Of a DNA stretch of 64,000 bases, positions 17,191-25,697 are shown piece by piece. A program made the translations under genes and the position numbers. The DNA is from Thermomicrobiales bacterium (lineage in GTDB: Bacteria; Chloroflexota; Chloroflexia; Thermomicrobiales; CFX8). Location: NCBI GenBank assembly GCA_037045155.1, contig JBAOIG010000003.1:806001-870000 (forward strand), in the 5' to 3' direction. The notes beneath the pieces were generated by a model. That model was not told where the DNA came from, ran no database searches, and saw only the letters and a program-made list of their open reading frames with translations. The first letter of the stretch is position 1. Each line of letters begins with the position of its first letter.

Positions 17191-18453
17191 ATGCGGCTTG
17201 CCACCGAAATTGACCTCGATCATATCGGGCAGCGACCCGTCTTTGGGATGCCGATCGCCATCTGGTCAATGCTTCTGACGGCGTTCGTCATGAGCTTCGG
17301 CTTTTTCATGCTGATTCCGCTCGTCTCGGTCTACTACACCGAGTCGCTCGGCTTCACCGCGGCGATGGTCGGGCTCGCGCTGGCAGTGCGTCAGTTCTCT
17401 CAGCAGGGCTTGATGCTCGTCACCGGTTCGCTGGCCGAACGGATCGGATATCGTCCTGTTTTGGCGATTGGCATGTTGATCCGCTCGGCCGGCTTCGGTC
17501 TGTTCGTGATCGCCACCGATCTTCCGCGACTGCTGCTCGCATCGTTCGTTGCCGCGTTAGGGGGCGCATTTTTTGAGGTGAGCGCCCGGTCCCTGATGGC
17601 GAGGCTGGTTCCATCGGATCATCGGACTCACGGATTCGCGATGTGGTCGCTGGCCTCGAATGTCGGCCTGGCACTCGGACCACTACTCGGAGCTCTTCTG
17701 ATCCGCACCAGCTTCGCGATGGTATGCGTCGTCGCGGCGGCCGTGTATATCGTCGGCGCGACGAGCACAATGCTGCTGATCCCGCCAGGTATCCGGTCGA
17801 GCATCGGGATTGTCCGGCCGCCGGGGCTTTTCAAGACGATCGGAATCGTTACACGAGACCGCACGTTTGTCGTCTTCAGCATCATTATGTGCGGCTATTA
17901 CCTGCTCAATACGCAACTCTACATCACGGTTCCGCTCGAGACCCTGCGCCTGACCGGCACCACGAACACACTGGGGTTGATCTATCTGGTCAACTCACTC
18001 GTCGCGATCGGTTTGCAGTTTCCACTGATCAAGTACGCGTCGCGACGACTCGGATCGCTCCAGATCATCACGTCTGGTGTCGCGCTCCTCGGCGTAGCGC
18101 TTCTTACGATCGGTCTCGGCGGCGGACTGGCGACCATTCTCGCCAGTGTCGCACTGTTAGCCGTCGCCCGCGTGCTCGTCGAGCCCGTCATGAACACGAG
18201 CGTGGCGGGGATCGCGTCAAAGGCAGGCGATGGCCTTCTTGCAAGCTACTTCGGGTTCAGTGCGCTCTCCGTTGCCATCGGCGGCTCAGCCGGCCAACTT
18301 CTCGGCGGCTGGCTGTTTGACCTGGCTTCCGAGCTGGGGCGACACGCTATCCCGTGGCTGGCGTTCGGCGCGATCGGCGCAGTCGTGACTGCGTCTCTGG
18401 CGCTGTATTCTCGATCGGCGGGAGCAGCCCGGCTGGAGCCGGAACTTCCCTGA
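17191..18453 (+). CDS. MFS transporter
   Basis: The 420-aa protein has 12 hydrophobic helices. The motif A region between helices 2 and 3 reads TGSLAERIGYRPVLAIG, and ALGGAFFEVSARSLMARLV is typical of helix 4 in efflux-type MFS proteins. The substrate is unknown. It starts 61 bases after the formyltransferase-like gene on the same strand, so the two are likely co-transcribed. Together with the aminotransferase downstream it may serve one small-molecule pathway, which remains an inference from position. Confidence 0.85.
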   Translation: MRLATEIDLDHIGQRPVFGMPIAIWSMLLTAFVMSFGFFMLIPLVSVYYTESLGFTAAMVGLALAVRQFSQQGLMLVTGSLAERIGYRPVLAIGMLIRSAGFGLFVIATDLPRLLLASFVAALGGAFFEVSARSLMARLVPSDHRTHGFAMWSLASNVGLALGPLLGALLIRTSFAMVCVVAAAVYIVGATSTMLLIPPGIRSSIGIVRPPGLFKTIGIVTRDRTFVVFSIIMCGYYLLNTQLYITVPLETLRLTGTTNTLGLIYLVNSLVAIGLQFPLIKYASRRLGSLQIITSGVALLGVALLTIGLGGGLATILASVALLAVARVLVEPVMNTSVAGIASKAGDGLLASYFGFSALSVAIGGSAGQLLGGWLFDLASELGRHAIPWLAFGAIGAVVTASLALYSRSAGAARLEPELP

Positions 18454-18536
18454 ACAACCCACCCACGTCCTCGCGTGCTATTCTCGCCTCGTAAAAGTCG
18501 GCGGCAAGACGCCTTCGCGTAGACGAGGAAGAGAAA

Positions 18537-19892
18537 ATGGCCACCACGACAAGCGATACCTCCCGATTGGTCCAACTCGACAGAGACTTCATGCTGCACC
18601 CTGTCACGAATCTTCGTCAGCACGCGGCGACCGGTGCGCTCATCTTCGAGCGCGGCGAGGGTGCCCGCCTCTGGGATACCGATGGCAAGCAGTACATCGA
18701 CGGGTTTGCCGGCCTCTGGAATGTGAATGTGGGCCACGGGCGGAAAGAGCTGGCCGAGGCCGGCCGCGCCCAGCTGGAGCAGCTCGCATTCCAACCGACA
18801 TTCTTCGGACTTGCGACCCCACCCGTGATCGAGCTTGCCGCGAAGCTGGCCCGGATGCTGCCGGGAACGATCAATCACTTCAACTTCACGTCCGGCGGCG
18901 CTGAGTCGAACGAGTCCGCGATCAAGATCGCGCGCTACTACTGGTCAATCCAGGGCAAGGGTGACAAGGTCAAGATTCTGTCACGTATGAATGCGTACCA
19001 CGGCATCGCGATGGGCACACTCTCGGCCACCGGCATCCCGGCCTACTGGCAACATTTTGGCCCACGCCCAGAAGGCTTCGTGCACCTCTCTGCGCCATAC
19101 GCATACCGGAACGCCGGGGATCTCGATGACGCGGGATTCGTTGACAAGCTTATCGCCGAGCTGGAGGAAACGATCGCCCGCGAGGGAGCCGACACGATCG
19201 CGGCACTGATCGGCGAGCCGATCCAGGGCGCTGGCGGCGTCATCGTTCCGCCAGACTCCTATTGGCGGCGTGTGTCGGAGGTGCTGCAACGACATGACAT
19301 CCTGTTGATCGCCGACGAAGTTATCACCGGTTTCGGTCGGACCGGCGCCATGTTCGGGGTCGAACAATATGATGTCCAGCCCGATATCGTGTCACTGGCA
19401 AAGGGCATTTCGTCCGGCTATATCCCACTTGGGGCAGTGGGCGTCAGCGACGCGATCTACGAACAGATGCTCCAGCCCGACGCGATGTTCATGCATGGAT
19501 TCACGTACTCCGGCCACCCGGTCGCGTGCGCGGTAGCGTTGGCGAATATCGACATCATCGAGCGTGAGCAGCTGGCCGCTAACGCCGGCGAGCAGGGCGC
19601 GTATCTGCTGGAGCAGCTCCGCGAGCTTGATGGCCATCAGCACGTCGGCGAAGTCCGCGGCAAGGGTTTGATGATGATCGTCGAGATCGTCGCGGACAAG
19701 GAAACGAAGGCGAAGTTCGATCCCGCTTTCAATGCTGGTGGCAAGCTTCAATCCGCCACTCGCGAACACGGGTTGATCGTCCGTTGCTCGAACGACGGAA
19801 TCGCGATCTCGCCACCGCTGACCCTCAGCCGCGACGAGGCACGCCAGATCGCCAACATCGTCCAGACCGCAATCGTGGACGTGCTGGGGTGA
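18537..19892 (+). CDS. Class III (omega) aminotransferase, PLP-dependent
   Basis: This 451-aa enzyme is a fold-type I aminotransferase of class III. It has LWDTDGKQYIDGFAGLWN near residue 45, the substrate-loop motif FNFTSGGAESNESAIKIAR near 118, the PLP-binding ILLIADEVITGFGRTG near 260 and the Schiff-base lysine at about residue 289 in SLAKGISSGYIPLGAV. The pattern is closest to omega-amino acid:pyruvate or putrescine:pyruvate aminotransferases, so a beta-alanine, taurine or diamine donor is likely. The exact donor cannot be read from sequence. GAGGAAGAG lies just upstream of ATG 18537. A hairpin after the stop separates it from the convergent lipoprotein gene. Confidence 0.9.
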   Translation: MATTTSDTSRLVQLDRDFMLHPVTNLRQHAATGALIFERGEGARLWDTDGKQYIDGFAGLWNVNVGHGRKELAEAGRAQLEQLAFQPTFFGLATPPVIELAAKLARMLPGTINHFNFTSGGAESNESAIKIARYYWSIQGKGDKVKILSRMNAYHGIAMGTLSATGIPAYWQHFGPRPEGFVHLSAPYAYRNAGDLDDAGFVDKLIAELEETIAREGADTIAALIGEPIQGAGGVIVPPDSYWRRVSEVLQRHDILLIADEVITGFGRTGAMFGVEQYDVQPDIVSLAKGISSGYIPLGAVGVSDAIYEQMLQPDAMFMHGFTYSGHPVACAVALANIDIIEREQLAANAGEQGAYLLEQLRELDGHQHVGEVRGKGLMMIVEIVADKETKAKFDPAFNAGGKLQSATREHGLIVRCSNDGIAISPPLTLSRDEARQIANIVQTAIVDVLG

Positions 19893-19900
19893 TGATCGGT

Positions 19901-19944
19901 GCGACCGTCTGGTCAGGCGTCTAGCTGCCGGACGGTCGCTTTCT
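19901..19944 (+). terminator. Terminator after the aminotransferase gene
   Basis: GCGACCGTC (19901-19909) pairs with GACGGTCGC (19931-19939), and the stem is followed by TTTCT. The hairpin overlaps the last codons of the convergent sugar-dehydrogenase gene, so both genes end inside it. Confidence 0.6.
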
Positions 19945-21144
19945 GTCGAGACTGATACGGAAGATGCGGCCACCTGCGTCATCGGAGACGAGCACGCTGC
20001 CGTCCGGCAGCGGCAGAATACCGACCGGGCGGGCCCAGCTGCTGCCGTCGGCAAGCAGGAAGCCCGACAGAAAATCCAGTGTCTGGCCGGTCGGCTGTCC
20101 GTCGACGAACGGCAGAAGCACCACCTTGTACCCCGTCGGCACGGTGCGATTCCAGGAGCCGTGGAAGGCGACCAGCAAGCTACCCTCGAACGCGCCCCCG
20201 AGCGTCGTCGCATCGGCGAATGCCAGACCGAGCGGCGCCGAATGCGCCTGCATGCGGACTGACGGTTGCGTGACGCCCTTGCAGCCGCGCTCACCAGTGT
20301 ATTCAGGGTCGGGGATGTCACCAGCATGACAGCCGGGCCAACCGAAATCCGCGCCCTGGGCCAACAGGTTGATCGTCTCGGGCGGAACATCATCACCCAT
20401 GCCATCTCGCCCATTGTTCGTCGCCCAGAGGTGGCCGCTAGCGTCGAACGCAAGGCCGACCGCGTTGCGCAGCCCGGTTGAGAATAGCGCGCCGTCGCCC
20501 CCGTCCGCGCTATAGCGAAGCACGGATGCGCGGCGATCATCGTGTTCGTTACAGACGTTGCACGACGAGCCGATCGAGAGGTAGAGCATCCCGTCCGGGC
20601 CGAATACGATTGTCCGTGACCAGTGGCCGCCCGTCGGAAGGTCCGGAACGACGATTTCCGGGGCGCCGTACACCCCGGCATCTTCGCGGCTTCGGACGAC
20701 TTCGTTCGTCTCGGCGACGTAGAGCCAGCCACCATGAAACGCGAGACTATGAGGTTGGTCGAGACCGCGAAGCACCTCAGTCGCTTTATCGGCGACCCCG
20801 TCACCATTCTCATCTGGCAAACGCAGGATGCGACCGCCGGCCGGATCCGCGACATAGACAACCCCGCGATCGTCCAATGCCATGAACCGTGGCGACCCGA
20901 GATCCTCCGCGAAGATCGTCACTCGCAAACCAGTCGGAATTCTCAACGTGTGGCCGGCCACCTGCACGTCGATCAGATTCGCCTCAATGACGGGGTTCTC
21001 AGACAGGGATCCTGCCACTGGTGGCGTCGCGGATGCGGGAGTCGCTGTGGCCGGCGGCGGGGAACTGCCGCCACTGGCGCAGCCGGAACCGATGACCGCT
21101 ACCGACAGCAGCACAAGCAACCGGCGCAGCCAGATCCTGTTCAT
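19921..21144 (-). CDS. Lipoprotein with glucose/sorbosone dehydrogenase-type (PQQ) beta-propeller
   Basis: The 407-aa protein starts with a signal peptide and lipobox (GSGC, Cys22), followed by a Ser/Pro/Ala-rich linker to about residue 55. The remainder is a six-bladed propeller of the GSDH/sorbosone dehydrogenase type, with LGSPRFMALDDRGVVYVAD, LDQPHSLAFHGGWLYVAE, GRDGMGDDVPPETINLL and LVAFHGSWNRTVPTGYKV. Such proteins are PQQ-dependent sugar or aldose oxidoreductases at the cell surface; no PQQ synthesis genes are in the window. It begins two bases after the HPRT fusion stop, as the last gene of a minus-strand operon. Confidence 0.85.
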   Translation of the reverse strand: MNRIWLRRLLVLLSVAVIGSGCASGGSSPPPATATPASATPPVAGSLSENPVIEANLIDVQVAGHTLRIPTGLRVTIFAEDLGSPRFMALDDRGVVYVADPAGGRILRLPDENGDGVADKATEVLRGLDQPHSLAFHGGWLYVAETNEVVRSREDAGVYGAPEIVVPDLPTGGHWSRTIVFGPDGMLYLSIGSSCNVCNEHDDRRASVLRYSADGGDGALFSTGLRNAVGLAFDASGHLWATNNGRDGMGDDVPPETINLLAQGADFGWPGCHAGDIPDPEYTGERGCKGVTQPSVRMQAHSAPLGLAFADATTLGGAFEGSLLVAFHGSWNRTVPTGYKVVLLPFVDGQPTGQTLDFLSGFLLADGSSWARPVGILPLPDGSVLVSDDAGGRIFRISLDRKRPSGS

Positions 21145-21146
21145 CT

Positions 21147-22121
21147 CTATTCCAGCCGCCCGGTAGTCGCCGCCTCAATACCCACGGTTTCATCATCCTC
21201 GTAGGTGGAGCGTTTCAGCACACAGATGAACGGCAGGTTTCGGTACAGCTCGCGATGATCGAGCCCGTATCCCACGACGTACTCGTTGGGGATCTGGAAG
21301 CCCACGTATCGCAGATCGACCGGGACAATGCGACGCTCGGCCTTATCGAGCAACGCGCACACCGACAGGCTGGCCGGCCCGCGGGCCCGGAGATGTTCGA
21401 GAACGAAGTCCATCGTGAACCCGGTGTTGACGATATCCTCGATCAATATGACATGCCTGTTGTGGATGTCATAGTCCAGGTCACGCTCGAAATGCACGCC
21501 ATCTGGCGAGTCGTCGGGATTCGCAACCGACAAATAGTCGATGACAAGAGGCCGGGTGATCGCTCGGGCGAGATCGGCGAGAAAGAACGTAACCCCCTTC
21601 AAGAGGCCAACGAGCACGAGTGATTCTCCCGCGTAGTCCGTCGAGATCTGTCTGCCGAGCGCCTGCACGCGCTGCTGAATCTCCGACTGCGAAAACAACA
21701 CCCACTCGATGTCGTCCTCGGAGAGTGACGTGATATCTACCGCGCCGTAGCCGAAACGCGATAGGAGCTCGTGAAAGCCCTTGCGATTCAGCAGGACGAC
21801 TTTGATCGTCGGGTACAGCTCGCGAAGTCGACGGATTTTCCGGTTCTTCCGAGTGACGAGCGATTGCTTCATTGTCGTGAGCTCGACATAGAGATCCTGC
21901 TCTGGCAGGTAGAAATCCGGCGTGAACATTTGCGCGATACGCCCGTCTCGCCAGCGGAGCGCGAACGAACGCGGCTCGTATTGCCATCGGATGCGATAGA
22001 AGTCCAGGAACGCAGCGAAGTCCGCCTCGGCCGGGTGGACAAACGGCGAGAGATCAACGGAGCCGGGTTCGTCCGGGTCTTCCTGTTCGCCGAGGTTCGC
22101 GGGCATCTCGTCTTCGCTCAA
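21147..22121 (-). CDS. Fusion: N-terminal nuclease-fold-like domain + hypoxanthine phosphoribosyltransferase
   Basis: The C-terminal half (about residues 145-305) is a hypoxanthine-guanine phosphoribosyltransferase. It has the PRPP loop VILIEDIVNTGFTM at 224-237, LVGLLKGVTFFLADLA near 170, and the purine-site segment IPNEYVVGYGLDHRELYRN near 277. The N-terminal part (about 25-130) is not normally present in HPRT. It reads like a small PD-(D/E)XK-type module, with Glu49, PDF at 68-70, then YVELTTMK at 78-85 and VVLLNRKGF. The usual catalytic ExK is replaced by E-L-T, so activity is doubtful. It overlaps the PAP2 gene by four bases (ATGA). The salvage enzyme would make IMP/GMP; the function of the added domain is unknown. 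Confidence 0.8.
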   Translation of the reverse strand: MSEDEMPANLGEQEDPDEPGSVDLSPFVHPAEADFAAFLDFYRIRWQYEPRSFALRWRDGRIAQMFTPDFYLPEQDLYVELTTMKQSLVTRKNRKIRRLRELYPTIKVVLLNRKGFHELLSRFGYGAVDITSLSEDDIEWVLFSQSEIQQRVQALGRQISTDYAGESLVLVGLLKGVTFFLADLARAITRPLVIDYLSVANPDDSPDGVHFERDLDYDIHNRHVILIEDIVNTGFTMDFVLEHLRARGPASLSVCALLDKAERRIVPVDLRYVGFQIPNEYVVGYGLDHRELYRNLPFICVLKRSTYEDDETVGIEAATTGRLE

Positions 22122-23152
22122 TCGCCCAGACCCGTCCCTTGGCTTGCGACAGGCGCATGCGGGATCAGCGGCGCGGTTCGACGGTTCACCAGTTGAAAGA
22201 TCGGGGCTGTGAAAGTGAGCCAGCGCCCCGAATAGAGGTACGCGTAGGTCGCGATCGACGCGCCGACCAATGTGTCGATCACGTAATGCTCGCCCGTATA
22301 GACCAGCGAGAACGCCATCGCAACGGCGTAGATGCCCATCGGCACGGACACTTTCCAGCCGGCCCGCAGACTGAATAGAAACACAAGAAAGGTGATCGCC
22401 TCGTGAAGCGACGGCATTGCTGCGACGGGATTCGGATCACCCAACGCGCTATACGTACGATCGTAGAGCGAAGAATTGAGATCCCGTCCAACGTTGGCCA
22501 TCACACGATAGATATCCTGTTGAGGGGCACGGTCCGCGGTAAGCCACGGAGGCGCGGCCGGGGACAGAAAGTAAACTACCAGTCCCATGCCAAGCGTAAT
22601 CACCGTCGCGATCAGATAACGCCGGTAGTGGTCCGGCGCCTTGCGCCACATGATGATCGCGGCGACGTGCGGCACGAAGAAGTACGACCAATGAATGAAC
22701 GTCGTCACGTAGTCATACCAGTGAATATGCACCGGATCGAACAGATGACTCTGAAGCCAGATAGTTGGGGTGACGCCACCAAACATCGTGCGCTCGATCG
22801 CCGTCACCTGGGTTGTGCGGAGTTGCACACCCGTCTCATCTGCAAGCGAACGCAGTAGAGTGAAACCGAGCCAGGCGCCGCCATATGGCAGGAATGCCGC
22901 CGCGTAGGCGCGAAAACGCGAGATCGGGACGGCAATGATCATCGCGGCGACCGCGAAGCCCCAGCCGAAGAATGACGGATTGAAGAGCAGGATCGCCGTC
23001 ATCGCGACGATCGCGATCGCCACTCGGACGAGAATGCTGCGCCGGCGCAGCATCCAGGCACGCAGTTGTGCGCGCCGGGACGCGGACGGCCCTGCCGCCT
23101 CGTTTCCCGGTTCTTCCAGCTCCAGATCCCGGTCGTTCATGGGCACTGGCAT
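22118..23152 (-). CDS. PAP2-superfamily phosphatase/phosphotransferase, inositolphosphotransferase-like
   Basis: The 344-aa membrane protein has a polar N-terminus, then five to six transmembrane segments. The PAP2 phosphatase motifs are visible as AAMPSLHEAITFLVFL (motif C2 with its His) and YTGEHYVIDTLVGA (motif C3 with its His). The first motif is less clear. The architecture matches the Aur1/Ipt1-like PAP2 subfamily seen in Actinobacteria and Chloroflexi, which transfers or hydrolyses phosphorylated headgroups of lipids. It starts four bases after the ferredoxin stop and overlaps the HPRT fusion start. Confidence 0.85.
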   Translation of the reverse strand: MPVPMNDRDLELEEPGNEAAGPSASRRAQLRAWMLRRRSILVRVAIAIVAMTAILLFNPSFFGWGFAVAAMIIAVPISRFRAYAAAFLPYGGAWLGFTLLRSLADETGVQLRTTQVTAIERTMFGGVTPTIWLQSHLFDPVHIHWYDYVTTFIHWSYFFVPHVAAIIMWRKAPDHYRRYLIATVITLGMGLVVYFLSPAAPPWLTADRAPQQDIYRVMANVGRDLNSSLYDRTYSALGDPNPVAAMPSLHEAITFLVFLFSLRAGWKVSVPMGIYAVAMAFSLVYTGEHYVIDTLVGASIATYAYLYSGRWLTFTAPIFQLVNRRTAPLIPHAPVASQGTGLGD

Positions 23153-23156
23153 GAGG

Positions 23157-23684
23157 TCAGTCGACTGGCGACGCCAGCTCGATGCGGTACCGCTGCAGCG
23201 CCTTGCTGGTCACGGTGATCGTCGGCACGCCGTCGGCCTCCTTTCGCGCGATAAATCCGCGACGGCCCTGCTCAGCAAGCCACGCCTCGTCAAAACCATA
23301 CGTCGTCATGATCGACTCGAACGCATCACGCGAGAGCGTCGCGCCGTCCGCGGTCGCTGCGCGATAGAACCGTTCGCGTTCGTTCTCTTCAGGCGTCGTC
23401 GGGGACAGGATCAATCGCTCCACGGGCTCTCCGCCTTCGAGGTGCGCGATGATATCGGGCAGGTCGGACACCTTGACGTGGCTATAGATGATCCGTTCGG
23501 GATAGACAACGATGTTGGGGCCGATATCGCACAGGTCGATTGAGTCACAGGTGTTCACCATGACATCGCGATCGAGCCCGCGTCGCTTGCATTCGATTCG
23601 CAACCGACCGGCGACGTTCATTGCCCCTTTCTGCATGCAGTGCTGAGCGGTACAAACGAGGACATGCTTGCGGCTCCAGTACAC
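23157..23684 (-). CDS. Thioredoxin-like (2Fe-2S) ferredoxin with C-terminal extension
   Basis: The 175-aa protein opens with VLVCTAQHCMQKGA (Cys11 and Cys16) followed by VNTCDSIDLCDIGP, giving the four-cysteine pattern of thioredoxin-fold 2Fe-2S ferredoxins (NuoE/HoxF-like). Residues after about 95 form an acidic, helical extension that I do not recognise, ending in a beta-rich tail. The likely job is electron transfer. GTG 23684 is favoured because AGGAACGGAG lies just upstream. It sits between a FixX-like ferredoxin and a PAP2 protein in one operon, so two different iron-sulphur carriers are made together. Confidence 0.8.
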   Translation of the reverse strand: MYWSRKHVLVCTAQHCMQKGAMNVAGRLRIECKRRGLDRDVMVNTCDSIDLCDIGPNIVVYPERIIYSHVKVSDLPDIIAHLEGGEPVERLILSPTTPEENERERFYRAATADGATLSRDAFESIMTTYGFDEAWLAEQGRRGFIARKEADGVPTITVTSKALQRYRIELASPVD

Positions 23685-23735
23685 AAGCGCTCCGTTCCTG
23701 TATCAATTGTCGCGTCGACCCGCGCCAGCGTGCGA

Positions 23736-24080
23736 CTAGCCGAAGCGATACTGGATGCCGAATCCACCGCGTGGGTAGGTCCACTCGATGTTGTCAAATT
23801 CGTTGCAGACGATCCGGCAGGTTCCGCATTCCACGCAGCCCTCATACGAAAAGAGGACAGTTCCGTCCGCTTGCGGCGCATAGCACGCCGCCGGGCAGCA
23901 GTTGACGCACTGTTGCCGCTCGCATTGCAGGCACAGGCGCGAATCAATGATCCTGATATGGGCTCGCGTCGGATCGACTGTATATGAGTCGATGCTGAGC
24001 TTCTTTTCGAGGCCGGCCCGGTCGAGAATTGTGTCAACTACCACATTCACTCCAGAATGCTTCGTCAGGCGATACACCAC
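23736..24080 (-). CDS. fixX: FixX-like ferredoxin
   Basis: The 114-aa protein closely follows FixX: a short N-terminal region, CLQCERQQCVNCCPAACY, then EGCVECGTCRIVC and the family ending FDNIEWTYPRGGFGIQYRFG. FixX ferredoxins usually work with the FixABC electron-transfer-flavoprotein complex and donate or accept electrons for quinone-linked reactions. No fixA, fixB or fixC is near, so here the partner must be encoded elsewhere or be different. The start is one of two adjacent GTG codons (24080 or 24077). It begins only 12 bases after the stop of the HemQ-deacetylase fusion. Confidence 0.85.
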   Translation of the reverse strand: MVYRLTKHSGVNVVVDTILDRAGLEKKLSIDSYTVDPTRAHIRIIDSRLCLQCERQQCVNCCPAACYAPQADGTVLFSYEGCVECGTCRIVCNEFDNIEWTYPRGGFGIQYRFG

Positions 24081-24092
24081 GCCCGAATCGTA

Positions 24093-25637
24093 TCACCCGC
24101 CCGTCGACGACTCCGCCGAGGATTGCGCACGCCAGTAGTCAGCGATCTCCCCAGCCGTCGCGAACCAGACGCCCGGACGGGCGCGAATGTACTCGATCAG
24201 CCGGCCCAGCATCATCAGCCGGCCGGGCCGGCCGATAATCTGCGGGTGCATCGTGAGGTTGAACAAGCCACCATGCAGGTATATGCCGTCGAATTCCTCG
24301 ATCCAGGCCTGGTAGACGTTCTCGGCAGTGCTGATCGGTCGGGGCCGGCCACCGCCGAACAGGAAGAACGGCGCGTCATCCAGCAACCACTGAACGGGCA
24401 GCTCAACGATATCCGTACCCGGGTGGAGCCACGGCTTGAAATGGCTCATCAGATTCGACGAATACGAGAAATCGTATTGTTGCAGGAGGTTGAGTGTATT
24501 CGGCGAGAACTCCCAGGCCGGCGATCGGTAACCGCGCGGTGGGACCCCGGTGATCGCCTCGAGCGCGGCAATCCCTTTCCGAAGCACCTCCTCCTCAGCG
24601 GCTGCGTCCAGATTGGACGCGTGCTCGTGGAGCCAGCCGTGGTGACCGATCTCGTGGCCCGCCTGATGGACCTGCGAGATCGCGTCGCGGTGAGTCTCGG
24701 CAGTCCAGCCTGGCACGAAGAACGTGGCTGGCAAACCCTGGCGATCGAGCAGGTCGAGGATAAACGGCACAGCAACCTGCGCGCCATAAGCGCCTTGCGA
24801 GAGCAACCCTGGCCGGGAGAGATTCGCCAGATCTCCGGAAAGCCAGAGCGTCTCGGCGTCAACATCGAAAGTCAACGTGACCGCGCACTGGATCCCATCT
24901 GGCCAGTCACTCACGCCAGACACTCCTGATTCCATCGCTCTGAACGCCAATCTCAACCGAGATCGAAGAAGAGCCTCGCGCAGATCCTTCAGTACCCCAA
25001 GGAAGATCGGCGTGTCCAGCTTCGTGTATGGCCTCGATGCGGCCGGCCGCAGATACTCGACCATCCGGACCATGTCACCGACATCATCGCTCTCGAACGC
25101 GACGACAAACTCCCAGTCACTGATGCCGAATGACGAGACTGTGTTCGTCAGAATATCGGGGTACTCGCGACCCATCCGGCCGTGCTCGCCCATCGCCGAA
25201 CGCCGCTCTTCGAATGGAAGCTGATACCACTCATGCGTCTTCGTGAACGGATACATCGACAGATAGCGTTTCGGTGGGATGCCCTTCATGAACGCTGGAG
25301 CATGGTCGCTGCTGTATTTTGAGCCCAGTGATGCACCGGGAAACGTGTGTCGCGGCTGCAACATGGCGCCCAACGTCGTCGCGCGAATGGCCACCGCCAC
25401 TCGCTGAAGCGCATCGAAGTCATCGGTGACTGCCCAGATCATCAGGTCGGCATCCGGTCGGAGGCCAACTGTCGAATAGACACCGCGGATCGCGACGCCA
25501 TAGCTCGCCGCGTCGTCGAGAAGCGCGGCAAGCTCGTCGCGCGCCGCGGACCGCGACTCGGCATCAGTCGTCCGCCACTCGGACGCAATCTGATAAACCC
25601 AGAAGTTCGTATATGTCGCTTGCGGGTGCTCGCTCAT
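24093..25637 (-). CDS. Fusion: HemQ (chlorite-dismutase family) + polysaccharide deacetylase
   Basis: One 514-aa frame carries two complete domains. Residues 10-215 are a chlorite-dismutase-family HemQ: MYPFTK at 128-133 (candidate catalytic Tyr129 and Lys133), MGEHGRMGR with proximal His152, and FGISDWEFVVAFESDDV near 170. HemQ decarboxylates coproheme to haem b. Residues 245-500 are a NodB/PuuE-type polysaccharide deacetylase: TFDVD at 256-260, HGWLH at 333-337 as metal site, YRSPAWEFSP at 370, and FNLTMHPQIIGRP near 459. The linker (about 220-245) is short and has no stop. ATG 25637 follows AGGGAGAC. It is first in a six-gene run. A deacetylase with HpPgdA-like features and no signal peptide would act in the cytoplasm. 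Confidence 0.85.
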   Translation of the reverse strand: MSEHPQATYTNFWVYQIASEWRTTDAESRSAARDELAALLDDAASYGVAIRGVYSTVGLRPDADLMIWAVTDDFDALQRVAVAIRATTLGAMLQPRHTFPGASLGSKYSSDHAPAFMKGIPPKRYLSMYPFTKTHEWYQLPFEERRSAMGEHGRMGREYPDILTNTVSSFGISDWEFVVAFESDDVGDMVRMVEYLRPAASRPYTKLDTPIFLGVLKDLREALLRSRLRLAFRAMESGVSGVSDWPDGIQCAVTLTFDVDAETLWLSGDLANLSRPGLLSQGAYGAQVAVPFILDLLDRQGLPATFFVPGWTAETHRDAISQVHQAGHEIGHHGWLHEHASNLDAAAEEEVLRKGIAALEAITGVPPRGYRSPAWEFSPNTLNLLQQYDFSYSSNLMSHFKPWLHPGTDIVELPVQWLLDDAPFFLFGGGRPRPISTAENVYQAWIEEFDGIYLHGGLFNLTMHPQIIGRPGRLMMLGRLIEYIRARPGVWFATAGEIADYWRAQSSAESSTGG

Positions 25638-25697
25638 GTCTCCCTGTCTCTCGTAGGACGTATCGCCGGGTCGATTATGCCACCCTCCTCCGTCACG

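Noticed and set aside
19392..20861. 489-aa minus-strand frame
   Set aside because: It spans the end of the aminotransferase gene and most of the lipoprotein gene in another frame, with Arg/Ser-rich random composition. The two recognised genes explain the region.
24057..24929. 290-aa plus-strand frame opposite the deacetylase domain
   Set aside because: The minus-strand frame has clear deacetylase motifs in this interval; the plus frame has none.
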